A stretch of DNA of 61,138 bases. It comes from an uncultured Lachnospiraceae bacterium. Lineage in GTDB: Bacteria > Bacillota > Clostridia > Lachnospirales > Lachnospiraceae. Positions 1 to 7,354 of this stretch are shown piece by piece; position 1 is the stretch's first letter, and each line of letters opens with the position of its first letter. The translations under genes and the position numbers were made by a program. The notes under the pieces are model-generated. The model was not told the origin of the DNA. It did not search any database and was given only the letters and a program-made list of their open reading frames with translations. Location: NCBI GenBank assembly GCA_910587295.1, contig CAJULP010000099.1, forward strand, positions 1 through 61,138, written 5' to 3'.

Positions 1-1
1 A

Positions 2-910
2 AGAGTCAATGATTATTTGCTATTAGACTTATTATATATCGAGCATCCGAGTGATGACATATATCTAAAAATAAAAAAGGACTTAACAAGTAATGGCTTA
101 TATGCTTCAGCGTATAAGATATTTTGCGAGTATGTAGTTTTAGAAGATGAATTGTATTCACAGATATTATTTGCAGCAGTGTGTGATTATGCATTGAATC
201 CGGTATTACCACCACTATTTGATCATGAGCAACTATATTCAAGTATATTAGAACCGCGATTTTCGCTTCCACAATTTAGATTTATGAATATTATCGAAAC
301 ACTGAAATTAGTAATTGATAAAAAAATAATTACTTTTGATAGTCTTTTTGACAAGTTTGGCATTCAAAATATTGGGGGTTTTCTTTTCAGAAATTTAAGT
401 ATAGAGAATTTAAATGCTTTTATATATGAGATATACGATATTATTGCCCAATATTCCTTACTTGAGAATCCTATGAAAATTGCTCGAATGATTATTGATA
501 AGAAGCTACCATCTGAGAATACTGAGAAAGTGCATTACGATAGCATTCATTTTTGTACAAAACAACTTAGTAGGTTTTCTGAAATCAGATTAGAGTGTCC
601 GGCTTTTTTGGTCGTTCCCAATATTGTTCTTCACTTAGATAAAGCATTATATAAAAAATATGAAAAGATCATTGGTATTCCAATCATGGTGGTTTCGGAC
701 AGTGCTAGGAAAACAGGAGCTAATACTGATTTTTCTAGTTTTAATAGAAAAATCTATTCCGATCATTTTATAAAGCAGTTATTGTACAATGACAGTATCG
801 ATGCAAATTTCTATGATAAAGCCTCTGGATTGCCAGATTGTGATTTGCAAGAAATCATAAATTATTTTCAAAATTTTTGTAAAACAGACATATCAAAGTA
901 TTTTAAATAG
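2..910 (+). CDS. hypothetical protein, 5'-truncated by the window edge
   Basis: The frame is open to the first bases of the window, so the true start is probably upstream; the first in-frame start-like codon is TTG at 17, without a visible ribosome binding site. About 300 residues are visible. They are rich in Ile, Asn, Lys, Tyr and Phe, matching the low GC of the DNA. I see no signal peptide, transmembrane run or catalytic motif that I recognise. A line reading PAFLVVPNIVLHLDKA near the last third looks like a buried strand-helix of a globular domain. It sits in the accessory segment that precedes the interrupted comM, so it is probably cargo of an integrated element. Function unknown. Confidence 0.6.
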   Translation, partial: RVNDYLLLDLLYIEHPSDDIYLKIKKDLTSNGLYASAYKIFCEYVVLEDELYSQILFAAVCDYALNPVLPPLFDHEQLYSSILEPRFSLPQFRFMNIIETLKLVIDKKIITFDSLFDKFGIQNIGGFLFRNLSIENLNAFIYEIYDIIAQYSLLENPMKIARMIIDKKLPSENTEKVHYDSIHFCTKQLSRFSEIRLECPAFLVVPNIVLHLDKALYKKYEKIIGIPIMVVSDSARKTGANTDFSSFNRKIYSDHFIKQLLYNDSIDANFYDKASGLPDCDLQEIINYFQNFCKTDISKYFK

Positions 911-927
911 GGTTTAGAAAGTTAAAG

Positions 928-1050
928 ATGTACAGAACGGATATATTATTGTCTGATGATAAAACGGAGGGTATACATATGTCATTGGGTGTTGGAAGAG
1001 AGTTATTGGGTGCAGCACGGGATGCTGTTCAAGAGAAGGTATGGGAATAA
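928..1050 (+). CDS. small ORF of 40 aa, possibly 23 aa from ATG 979
   Basis: The longer reading starts at ATG 928. A better supported start is ATG 979, preceded by the purine-rich ACGGAGGG at 965-972, giving the 23-residue peptide MSLGVGRELLGAARDAVQEK plus three residues. The peptide is predicted to be an amphipathic helix. It follows the large AT-rich hypothetical gene by 18 bases. It could be a real small protein or the 5' fragment of a longer decayed gene; the neighbouring 1086-1232 ORF may be another piece. I do not recognise it. Confidence 0.3.
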   Translation: MYRTDILLSDDKTEGIHMSLGVGRELLGAARDAVQEKVWE

Positions 1051-1085
1051 ACGAACAGTGGAGTCTTTAGAGTCCCCCCCCAAAA

Positions 1086-1232
1086 ATGGATATAACGAGG
1101 GCGGCAGCAGCCTTGCTCGATGCAGATGTTGAGGAAGAAACCATCAAAAGGCTTCTGTGCAAATATTGGAATTTGTGGCCAAGCGAGGCTCACAGGTTTA
1201 TCCGTGAGGGTGAGGAGGAACGAAGGATATAA
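1086..1232 (+). CDS. small hypothetical protein, 48 aa
   Basis: This ORF starts at ATG 1086 just after a run of eight C and has no convincing ribosome binding site. A stop codon lies in frame at 1068. The product begins MDITRAAAALLDADVEEETI and is acidic and helical, with a Trp-rich centre (KYWNLWPSEAHRF). The A-x-L-L-x-A pattern and length recall short helical proteins carried by Firmicute mobile elements, but I cannot name a family. It ends ten bases before a strong terminator, which supports it being the last gene of the accessory unit. It may also be the 3' fragment of a decayed gene. Confidence 0.4.
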   Translation: MDITRAAAALLDADVEEETIKRLLCKYWNLWPSEAHRFIREGEEERRI

Positions 1233-1241
1233 TATAGTAGG

Positions 1242-1270
1242 AAATCTGGACTTCGGTCTGGATTTTTTAT
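1242..1270 (+). terminator. intrinsic terminator with UUCG tetraloop
   Basis: A ten-base-pair stem (AAATCTGGAC at 1242-1251 with GTCTGGATTT at 1256-1265, two G-U pairs) closes a TTCG tetraloop with the favourable C-G closing pair and runs into a T-rich tail. It ends the accessory transcription unit just before the comM remnant, so the remnant is not expected to be read from those genes. Confidence 0.8.
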
Positions 1271-1304
1271 TGCCCGGAAAGGGTGTACATTTATATATGA
1301 AGAA

Positions 1305-1874
1305 ATGCTGAGATTTCAAGCTGTTTGTGAGAGGGTGCATCGTTATAAGGTTGGGGGTGCATCGTTGAATTGTATCAATTTCGTTGTACCGATGAACCCG
1401 TGCCCCTGCGGGTACTACCCTGACCGGAATAAATGCCGGTGTACGCCTTATGAGGTACACAATTATTTAAGCCACATTTCCGGCCCTGTGTTAGATCGGA
1501 TTGATATATGTATTCCGGTAGGGAAGGTGGGGATCAGGCAGCTCCAGAGTGATAAAAAAGGGATGGGCAGCAAAGAAATGCGCGCAAAAGTAATGCAGGC
1601 CAGGGTAAGGCAGGAAGAGCGCTACCGGGGAACGGCATTTTGCTTTAATTCGGAATTAGGGCCTGATGAGGTGGAAAAATACTGTGCGCTGGGGAAGGAA
1701 GAAAAGGGTTTTTTAGAAAAGCTGTTCCGGGTCATGGATTTCAGCGCAAGGAGCTATCACCGTCTCCTGAAGGTTGCAAGGACGATTGCGGACTTAGCGG
1801 ACTGTGAGAGGATCAACGAGGAACATTTGCAGCAGGCAGTAAGCTATAGACAAGGAGAGCTATTTGAAAAGTAA
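1305..1874 (+). pseudogene. comM: 3' remnant of comM/yifB (Mg-chelatase-like AAA+ ATPase)
   Basis: From Met 1392 onward the product matches the C-terminal third of the YifB/ComM family: MNPCPCGYYPD, a Cys-rich stretch, and the SGPVLDRIDI arm (sensor region of the AAA+ module), then the Mg-chelatase C-terminal helical domain ending in QAVSYRQGELF. Full family members are about 510 residues. Here only about 160 are present, and the N-terminal Lon-protease-like domain and Walker A/B motifs are missing. The 29 residues encoded before 1392 do not fit the family, so the junction is near 1370-1392. ComM is a helicase that promotes branch migration during natural transformation in Gram-negatives; the remnant cannot hydrolyse ATP. 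It overlaps the dprA start by 11 bases, as in an intact comM-dprA operon. Whether an intact 5' half lies on the other side of the element cannot be seen. Confidence 0.85.
1333..1366. repeat. two 12-bp direct repeats 22 bp apart at the comM junction
   Basis: GGGTGCATCGTT occurs at 1333-1344 and again at 1355-1366. It is followed by a small inverted repeat, AATTG-TAT-CAATT (1368-1380), flanked by CGTTG on both sides. The repeats lie immediately before comM homology starts at about 1392. Closely spaced short repeats of this kind are typical of recombinase or transposase binding sites at element ends, but the class of enzyme cannot be told from this alone. Confidence 0.45.
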
Positions 1875-3033
1875 ACAAAATGAACAGGAAAAGCAATATC
1901 AGCTCTGGCTCCATAACCTGCCGGGGATAGGAGACCGGACGATCGGCAGGCTCCTTTGCCTTTTTGGCAGTGCGCAGGGGGTTTATGAGGCAGATGACAA
2001 AAAGCTGGAACAGGTCATAAAAAAGGAAGAAATACGTAAGGAGATCCGGCGCTTTTCGGCAGGCTGGGATTTGAAAGGGGCTTATGAGAGGTTAAAGGAG
2101 TGCGGAATCATGTTTTTAACTTATGATGATATGGCTTATCCTGACCGCCTTCGGAAACTGAAATATCCCCCTTACGGGTTATATTATTTGGGGAGTCTGC
2201 CAAGGCAGGATCAGGTTGCGGCAGCCATTATCGGGGCTAGGGAATGCTCGGAGTACGGCAGGTATATGGCGGAATCTTTTGCAGGCAGGCTTTCCGGCGC
2301 AGGGGTAGCGGTCATAAGCGGCATGGCAAGGGGAATAGATGGGATTGCCCAGCAGGCGGCAGTCAATAAGGGAGGCGCTACCTTTGCGGTATTGGGAAGC
2401 GGGGTAGATGTGTGTTACCCTGCCTCTAACAGGAAGCTGTACGACGAGATTCTGATGTCCGGCGGCGGTATTTTATCGGTTTTCCCGCCTGGGTCTAAGC
2501 CGCAGAAAAGATTTTTTCCGGAAAGGAACCGGATCGTTGCCGGACTTTCGGACCTTTTGCTGGTGGTGGAAGCCCGGCAGAAGAGCGGCACGTGGATCAC
2601 GGTGGATATGGCTTTGGAGCAGGGGAAAAATGTCTATGCCGTGCCGGGGCGGCTTACAGACAGGCTGAGCGATGGCTGCAATCTTTTGATCAGACAGGGG
2701 GCAGGGATCGTTCTTTCGCCGGAGGATCTGTTACAGGAAATCCGTGTGCTTAGAAACCGGCAGGGAAGCGGTGGTATCGGAAAATCCGGGGATGAAAAGG
2801 TTTTCCAGGGTGAAATAAGGGAAAATGAGCCGGAAAAAGGGCTGCTGTCCTGTCTGGATTTTGTGCCCCGCAGAGCCGACGAAATCTTGGAACTTATGCT
2901 GAAAAAAGAAGAAAAGACCGAAATCTCGGAAGTCCTTGCGGGTTTGACCCGGCTTTGCGTGGAGGGATTGGCGAAGCAGGAAGGCGGGTATTACAGTTCC
3001 TTAGCTTGCGCGGAAGGAGACAATATGTTTTAA
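1864..3033 (+). CDS. dprA: DNA-processing protein DprA/Smf
   Basis: DprA loads RecA onto incoming single-stranded DNA during natural transformation. The 389-residue product has an N-terminal helix-hairpin-helix-like region (LPGIGDRTIGRLL, residues about 14-26). A Rossmann-type core follows, with VAAAIIGARECSEYG, SGMARGIDGIAQQAA, VLGSGVDVCYPASN, FFPERNRIVAGLSD and SGTWITVDMALEQGK, all hallmarks of the family. Its C-terminal winged-helix (DML1-like) domain is at about 320-385. The start is TTG 1864, with AGGAGAG eight bases upstream inside the comM end. With comM broken upstream, its normal promoter may be lost; no new promoter is obvious in the comM remnant. Confidence 0.95.
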   Translation: MKSKQNEQEKQYQLWLHNLPGIGDRTIGRLLCLFGSAQGVYEADDKKLEQVIKKEEIRKEIRRFSAGWDLKGAYERLKECGIMFLTYDDMAYPDRLRKLKYPPYGLYYLGSLPRQDQVAAAIIGARECSEYGRYMAESFAGRLSGAGVAVISGMARGIDGIAQQAAVNKGGATFAVLGSGVDVCYPASNRKLYDEILMSGGGILSVFPPGSKPQKRFFPERNRIVAGLSDLLLVVEARQKSGTWITVDMALEQGKNVYAVPGRLTDRLSDGCNLLIRQGAGIVLSPEDLLQEIRVLRNRQGSGGIGKSGDEKVFQGEIRENEPEKGLLSCLDFVPRRADEILELMLKKEEKTEISEVLAGLTRLCVEGLAKQEGGYYSSLACAEGDNMF

Positions 3034-3058
3034 TGGATAAGTATGGAGGAGAATGCAG

Positions 3059-3229
3059 ATGGAGACATTTTTATATGAAGTCGTCCGTATCGACGGAGAT
3101 TATGCAAATTTAAAAAGGACAGACATAGAAAGTGATGAGCTGAAACTGGTGGCAAGAGCCCTTCTTCCGCCTGAGATCATGGAGGGAACAAAATTGAAAT
3201 ACGAATGGATGCAGTATGAAATTATTTGA
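3059..3229 (+). CDS. conserved small protein, 56 aa
   Basis: This short ORF starts at ATG 3059 behind a good GGAGGA site (3046-3051) and encodes METFLYEVVRIDGDYANLKR and 36 further residues, including VARALLPPEIMEG. It resembles a family of short proteins seen beside dprA/topA in Lachnospiraceae that often carry meaningless automatic names; that recollection is from memory and the function is unknown. The predicted fold is a small beta-rich domain without cysteines. It overlaps the prepilin peptidase start by 14 bases, which implies translational coupling and argues that it is a real gene. Confidence 0.7.
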   Translation: METFLYEVVRIDGDYANLKRTDIESDELKLVARALLPPEIMEGTKLKYEWMQYEII

Positions 3230-3932
3230 TCTGTGCATTTTTACGATAGGGATCATCATTGGGAGTTTTCTGAATGTATGTATATTCCGTATTCCACGGA
3301 GAGAAGATATTGTGTATCAACGATCCCGCTGCCCTTACTGCGGCAGGACGCTTACGTGGCACGAGCTGATCCCTGTAGCAAGTTTTGTGATACAAAAGGG
3401 GAAATGCAGGGGCTGCGGCCGGAAACTTTCATGGCAATATCCGCTGATAGAGCTTGCAAACGGATGTGCGTATCTTTTGCTCGTTCATGTGGTGGGGATT
3501 AGTCCGGTCAGTATATTGTATGGGCTCTGTGTTTCCGCACTGCTTGTTTTGGCCGTGATTGACTTTAGGACCTATGAGATCCCTTTGGGCTGTAATCTTT
3601 TTATAGGTGCGTTAGGGCTTATCAGGCTTTTTCTTGACCTGTCTAACTGGCAGGACTATGCTGCCGGCTTTTTTGCGGTCAGCGGGATTTTTGTGGTGCT
3701 CTACTTTTTAACGAAAGGAAAGGGGATTGGCGGCGGCGATATCAAGCTGATGGCAGCGGCAGGGCTTTTGCTTGGCTGCGAAAAGATACTGTTTGCACTG
3801 GCGGTGGGATCTGGGGCGGCGCTGGGGGTTCATGCAGCCCTCATGATCCGTAAAAAGAAAGGGCACATGTTTGCTTTTGGGCCGTATCTGGCCGCTGGGA
3901 TTTTTTGCAGTCTTATGATATCGTGCATATAA
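3216..3932 (+). CDS. type IV prepilin leader peptidase / N-methyltransferase (A24)
   Basis: This 238-residue integral membrane aspartyl peptidase removes the leader of type IV prepilin-like proteins and methylates the new N-terminus. The N-terminal GSFLNVCIFRIPR motif and two CxxC pairs (C39/C42, C64/C67), which bind zinc in PilD-type enzymes, are present. The two catalytic aspartates are D116 in VIDFRTYEIP and D175 in GIGGGDIKLM. Several hydrophobic helices fill the rest. It is a ComC/PilD-type enzyme. No pilin or com operon is in the window, so its substrates (competence pseudopili or type IV pili) lie elsewhere. Its position after dprA fits a competence role. Confidence 0.92.
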   Translation: MKLFDLCIFTIGIIIGSFLNVCIFRIPRREDIVYQRSRCPYCGRTLTWHELIPVASFVIQKGKCRGCGRKLSWQYPLIELANGCAYLLLVHVVGISPVSILYGLCVSALLVLAVIDFRTYEIPLGCNLFIGALGLIRLFLDLSNWQDYAAGFFAVSGIFVVLYFLTKGKGIGGGDIKLMAAAGLLLGCEKILFALAVGSGAALGVHAALMIRKKKGHMFAFGPYLAAGIFCSLMISCI

Positions 3933-3940
3933 TTAGGAAG

Positions 3941-3983
3941 AAGTCCATATTCTGTGATAATATCTTATGGATATGGATTTTGA
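3941..3983 (+). terminator. possible terminator after the prepilin peptidase
   Basis: AAGTCCATAT (3941-3950) pairs with ATATGGATTT (3971-3980) over ten base pairs with one G-U, around a 20-base loop. The T-tail is short, so termination may be weak. It separates the dprA group from the topA promoter. Confidence 0.4.
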
Positions 3984-4013
3984 CGGTAATCCCAATCTTA
4001 ATAAAATTTTTAC

Positions 4014-4042
4014 TTGCGTGCACAAAAAAAGTGTTGTATAGT
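4014..4042 (+). promoter_or_regulatory. sigma-A type promoter for topA
   Basis: TTGCGT at 4014-4019, a 17-base spacer and TATAGT at 4037-4042 give a good vegetative promoter about 85 bases before the topA start. Confidence 0.6.
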
Positions 4043-4126
4043 TTAGCACGTCATGAGGAAAAGGTTTTTGATACTTTCGAAATAGAGTGACAGGCAAATT
4101 AAAATAAAGAGGGAATGGTAATTCGT

Positions 4127-6202
4127 ATGGCAAAGTATCTGGTAATCGTGGAGTCGCCTGCAAAAGTGAAGACGATCAGGAAGTTTTTGGGAACAAACTA
4201 TGAAGTGGCGGCCAGTAATGGACATGTGCGGGACCTGCCTAAAAGCCAGTTGGGAATTGATGTGGAGAATGGCTATGAGCCTAAATATATTACAATCCGT
4301 GGAAAAGGTGACATTCTGGCAAATTTGCGAAAAGAAGTAAAAAAAGCGGAAAAAATATATCTTGCAACTGACCCTGACCGTGAGGGGGAGGCAATTTCGT
4401 GGCATTTATTAAAGGCACTTAAACTGGAGGATAAAAAGGTCTACCGGATCACGTTCAATGAGATCACAAAAAACGCGGTGAAAGAATCCTTAAAAAATGC
4501 CAGGGAGATTGATATGAACCTGGTGGATGCGCAGCAGACCAGGCGGGTTCTTGACCGGATGGTGGGATACCGTATCTCCCCCCTTCTTTGGGCGAAGGTA
4601 AAGCGGGGCCTTAGTGCAGGACGGGTACAGTCGGTAGCCTTAAGGATCATCTGTGACAGGGAAGATGAGATCAACAGCTTTATTCCGGAGGAGTATTGGA
4701 CATTGGATGCGCTGTTTGATCTGCCCGGTGCCAAAAAGCCGCTGACCGCCAAATATTACGGAAAAAAGAATCAAAAAGCGGTACTTTCTTCCAAGGAGGA
4801 AGTGGAAGCGCTCATCAGTGAAATTAAGAAAGAGACATTTCAGGTTGGTGAGGTAAAAAAGGGGGAACGGAATAAAAAGCCTCCCTTACCGTTTACCACG
4901 TCCACGCTGCAGCAGGAAGCCAGCAAGGTGTTAAACTTTTCTACTCAGAAAACCATGCGGATCGCCCAGCAGTTATATGAAGGGATTGAGATCAAGGGCA
5001 ATGGCACGGTAGGTATCATCACTTACCTGCGTACGGATTCCACCAGGGTTTCTGAGGAAGCGGAAAGCGGGGCGGAAGAATATATCATTAGAAATTACGG
5101 GAAAGAATATGCCGCAGGGAAAAGCGAAGCGGTAAAAAACGGGAAAAAGATTCAGGATGCCCATGAGGCGATCCGGCCTACGGATATCGGAAGGACACCC
5201 ATTGAATTAAAGGAATCTCTTTCCAGGGATCAGCTCAGGCTGTATCAGCTTATTTGGAAGCGTTTCGCGGCCAGCAGGATGCAGGCTGCAAAATATGAGA
5301 CCACTTCCATCAAGATCAATGCCGGGGAGCACTGTTTTACCGTGTCTGCTTCCAGGTTGTTGTTCGACGGATTTATGAGCGTTTATACCCAGGAAGGGGA
5401 CAAGGAAGAGGAAAACACGCTGGTAAAAAGCGTGGAGACAGGGGAGAGGCTGACCTGCAGGGATTTGGAAGAAAAACAGCATTTTACCCAGCCAGCCCCC
5501 CATTATACGGAAGCGTCCTTAGTACATGCATTAGAGGAGCTTGGAATCGGACGGCCCAGTACTTACGCACCTACCATTACGACTATTTTAGCCAGAAGGT
5601 ATGTGGCGAAAGAAAATAAAAATCTGTATGTGACAGAATTGGGGGAAGTAGTCAATAATATGATGAAAGATGCCTTCCCCAGCATTGTAGATGTGAATTT
5701 CACCGCAAATATGGAAGCCCTCCTTGACGGCGTTGAGGAAGGGAACGTGAACTGGAAGACAGTTGTATCAAATTTTTATCCGGATTTGGATGAGGCGGTC
5801 CGTGTTGCGGAAAAAGAATTAAAAGAGGTGGACATTGCCGATGAGGTATCTGATGAGGTCTGCGAAGTCTGCGGCAGGCAGATGGTCATCAAATACGGAC
5901 CTCATGGCAGGTTTCTTGCGTGCCCTGGATTTCCCGAATGCAGAAATACCAAGCCTTATCTGGAAAAAATTGGAGTTGCCTGTCCTAAATGCGGGAAAGA
6001 TATCGTGCTGAAAAAGACCAAAAAGGGCAGGAAGTATTATGGCTGCGTGGATAATCCGGAGTGTGATTTCATGGTCTGGCAGAAGCCGTCAGGGAACAAA
6101 TGCCCTGAGTGCGGTTCCATGCTGCTTTATAAGGGGAATAAGCTTGCCTGCATGAATGAGAACTGTGGGTATGTGACCCAGATACCGGAATTAGATAAAT
6201 AA
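4127..6202 (+). CDS. topA: DNA topoisomerase I
   Basis: Type IA topoisomerase of 691 residues that relaxes negative supercoils. It opens with MAKYLVIVESPAKVKTI (Toprim domain). The DPDREGEAISWH acidic motif and the active site ITYLRTDSTR, with the nucleophilic Tyr at residue 300, follow. Three C-terminal zinc ribbons with four cysteines each lie at about 575-685 (starting CEVCG, CPKCG and CPECG). The start at 4127 is chosen because AGAGGGA lies 10-15 bases upstream; the ATG at 4115 would sit on the ribosome binding site. The gene precedes codY as in Bacillus, but trmFO, xerC and clpQY, which lie between them there, are absent. Confidence 0.97.
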   Translation: MAKYLVIVESPAKVKTIRKFLGTNYEVAASNGHVRDLPKSQLGIDVENGYEPKYITIRGKGDILANLRKEVKKAEKIYLATDPDREGEAISWHLLKALKLEDKKVYRITFNEITKNAVKESLKNAREIDMNLVDAQQTRRVLDRMVGYRISPLLWAKVKRGLSAGRVQSVALRIICDREDEINSFIPEEYWTLDALFDLPGAKKPLTAKYYGKKNQKAVLSSKEEVEALISEIKKETFQVGEVKKGERNKKPPLPFTTSTLQQEASKVLNFSTQKTMRIAQQLYEGIEIKGNGTVGIITYLRTDSTRVSEEAESGAEEYIIRNYGKEYAAGKSEAVKNGKKIQDAHEAIRPTDIGRTPIELKESLSRDQLRLYQLIWKRFAASRMQAAKYETTSIKINAGEHCFTVSASRLLFDGFMSVYTQEGDKEEENTLVKSVETGERLTCRDLEEKQHFTQPAPHYTEASLVHALEELGIGRPSTYAPTITTILARRYVAKENKNLYVTELGEVVNNMMKDAFPSIVDVNFTANMEALLDGVEEGNVNWKTVVSNFYPDLDEAVRVAEKELKEVDIADEVSDEVCEVCGRQMVIKYGPHGRFLACPGFPECRNTKPYLEKIGVACPKCGKDIVLKKTKKGRKYYGCVDNPECDFMVWQKPSGNKCPECGSMLLYKGNKLACMNENCGYVTQIPELDK

Positions 6203-6242
6203 TTCTGAAAATTGCATTAATAATTGAAAGTATTTGGAAATT
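6199..6242 (+). promoter_or_regulatory. two CodY-box-like sequences upstream of codY
   Basis: ATAATTCTGAAAATT at 6199-6213 matches the CodY consensus AATTTTCWGAAAATT at 12 of 15 positions. AAGTATTTGGAAATT at 6228-6242 matches at 11 of 15. The first overlaps the topA stop codon. Both lie just upstream of the codY -35 element, so negative autoregulation is a reasonable inference. Confidence 0.5.
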
Positions 6243-6254
6243 ATCCCTCAACAA

Positions 6255-6283
6255 TTGAAATTCATACGATTGTATGATACAAT
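6255..6283 (+). promoter_or_regulatory. sigma-A promoter for codY
   Basis: TTGAAA at 6255-6260, a 17-base spacer and TACAAT at 6278-6283. The start codon of codY lies 29 bases beyond the -10 element, leaving a short leader with the ribosome binding site. Confidence 0.75.
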
Positions 6284-6312
6284 GCTGGAAATGGATTCAG
6301 GGGGAGGGCGGC

Positions 6313-7098
6313 ATGAGCAGCGTACAATTATTAGATAAGACCAGAAAGATCGGGAGACTTTTACACAATAATAATTCAAGTAAAGTTGTCTTTAATGATA
6401 TCTGCTCTGTATTATGTGAGATTTTATCCTCTAATGTGCTGGTGATCAGTAAAAAGGGCAAGGTACTCGGCGTAGGGGATTGCCCGGGTGTGGATTCCAT
6501 AACGGAGCTGATCGTGGACCAGGTAGGCGGTTTTATTGACGGTATGCTGAACGAGCGGCTTCTAGGTATATTATCCACAAAGGAAAATGTGAACCTTGAG
6601 ACCCTGGGCTTTGAGGAAGGGGATGTGAAGCGTTTTCAGGCCATCATCACCCCCATTGAGATTGCCGGCGAGAGGCTTGGAACATTGTTTATATACCAGT
6701 GTGCGCAGCAGTATGATATTGACGATATCATTTTGTGTGAGTATGGCACAACGGTAGTGGGGCTTGAGATGCTTCGGGCAGTAAATGAAGAAAATGCGGA
6801 AGAAAACCGGAAATTAGCCGTGATCAAGTCTGCCATCGGCACGTTGTCTTATTCTGAGATGGAAGCGGTGGTACATATATTTGAAGAATTAAACGGCATG
6901 GAGGGGATTCTGGTGGCAAGTAAAATTGCAGACCGGGTTGGGATCACCCGCTCCGTGATTGTAAATGCGCTGCGCAAGTTCGAAAGCGCCGGCGTGATCG
7001 AATCCAGATCTTCCGGGATGAAGGGCACTTATATCAAAGTATTGAATGATATGGTCTTTGATGAAGTGGAAAAGCTTAAGAAAGAAAATCTGAAATAA
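6313..7098 (+). CDS. codY: GTP- and branched-chain-amino-acid-sensing repressor CodY
   Basis: Global nutritional regulator of low-GC Gram-positives, 261 residues like the family. The N-terminal GAF domain (about 1-155) begins MSSVQLLDKTRKIGRLLHNN and binds branched-chain amino acids. The C-terminal winged helix carries the recognition segment IADRVGITRSVIVNALRKFE, the most conserved part of CodY. The start at 6313 follows GGGGGAGGG; upstream in-frame codons do not match the family. In B. subtilis codY also lies directly before flgB, and CodY represses the fla/che operon there, so control of the adjacent operon is plausible here. A terminator separates the two. Confidence 0.97.
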   Translation: MSSVQLLDKTRKIGRLLHNNNSSKVVFNDICSVLCEILSSNVLVISKKGKVLGVGDCPGVDSITELIVDQVGGFIDGMLNERLLGILSTKENVNLETLGFEEGDVKRFQAIITPIEIAGERLGTLFIYQCAQQYDIDDIILCEYGTTVVGLEMLRAVNEENAEENRKLAVIKSAIGTLSYSEMEAVVHIFEELNGMEGILVASKIADRVGITRSVIVNALRKFESAGVIESRSSGMKGTYIKVLNDMVFDEVEKLKKENLK

Positions 7099-7147
7099 AA
7101 ACATGTTAGTTTATATAAATAAAAAGATAAAGGATTATCGGGATATA

Positions 7148-7188
7148 AAAGGATTTATGAAACGGTCATGGTCCTTTTTTCCTTTTTT
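7148..7188 (+). terminator. intrinsic terminator after codY
   Basis: AAAGGAT (7148-7154) pairs with GTCCTTT (7171-7177), with an inner ATGA/TCAT helix, and a long T-rich tail follows. It insulates codY from the flagellar operon. Confidence 0.75.
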
Positions 7189-7252
7189 GAGAGGTTCACA
7201 CCCAAGATATAGGTGTTTTATGAAATTTTTATCTAGAATTTGTAAAAAGACC

Positions 7253-7280
7253 TTGTGTTTTTAGTTAAATTATTTATAAT
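7253..7280 (+). promoter_or_regulatory. probable main sigma-A promoter of the flagellar operon
   Basis: TTGTGT at 7253-7258, a 16-base spacer and a perfect TATAAT at 7275-7280. The leader to flgB is about 68 bases. No other good promoter was noticed before fliK, so this probably drives the operon start. Confidence 0.65.
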
Positions 7281-7354
7281 GAAATAGGATGGTTTGTTGT
7301 GTCTCGGAATTTAATCAGGGGTGGCACAGGGTCATCTTTGGAAAGGAGCATTGT

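Larger units (their letters stand above)
1..1391. mobile_element. probable end of an integrated element inserted in comM
   Basis: This stretch is clearly richer in A+T (mainly 1-910) than the sequence after it, and it holds genes with no place in the conserved dprA-topA neighbourhood. It ends where homology to ComM begins abruptly at the MNPCPCG motif near 1392. No integrase or transposase lies inside the visible part, so the element type is unknown. comM is a documented integration target for other elements, such as AbaR islands in Acinetobacter. The call is an inference from composition, gene content and the broken comM; the left end lies outside the window. Confidence 0.5.

Noticed and set aside
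7120..7146. Sigma-28-like TAAA-N16-GGGATAT between codY and flgB
   Set aside because: The -10 lacks the CC of CCGATAT and the element lies upstream of the codY terminator, so a transcript would end at once. Chance in AT-rich DNA is more likely.
7099..7354. Possible riboswitch between codY and flgB
   Set aside because: The segment is explained by the terminator, the promoter and a short leader; no known riboswitch core motif was seen.
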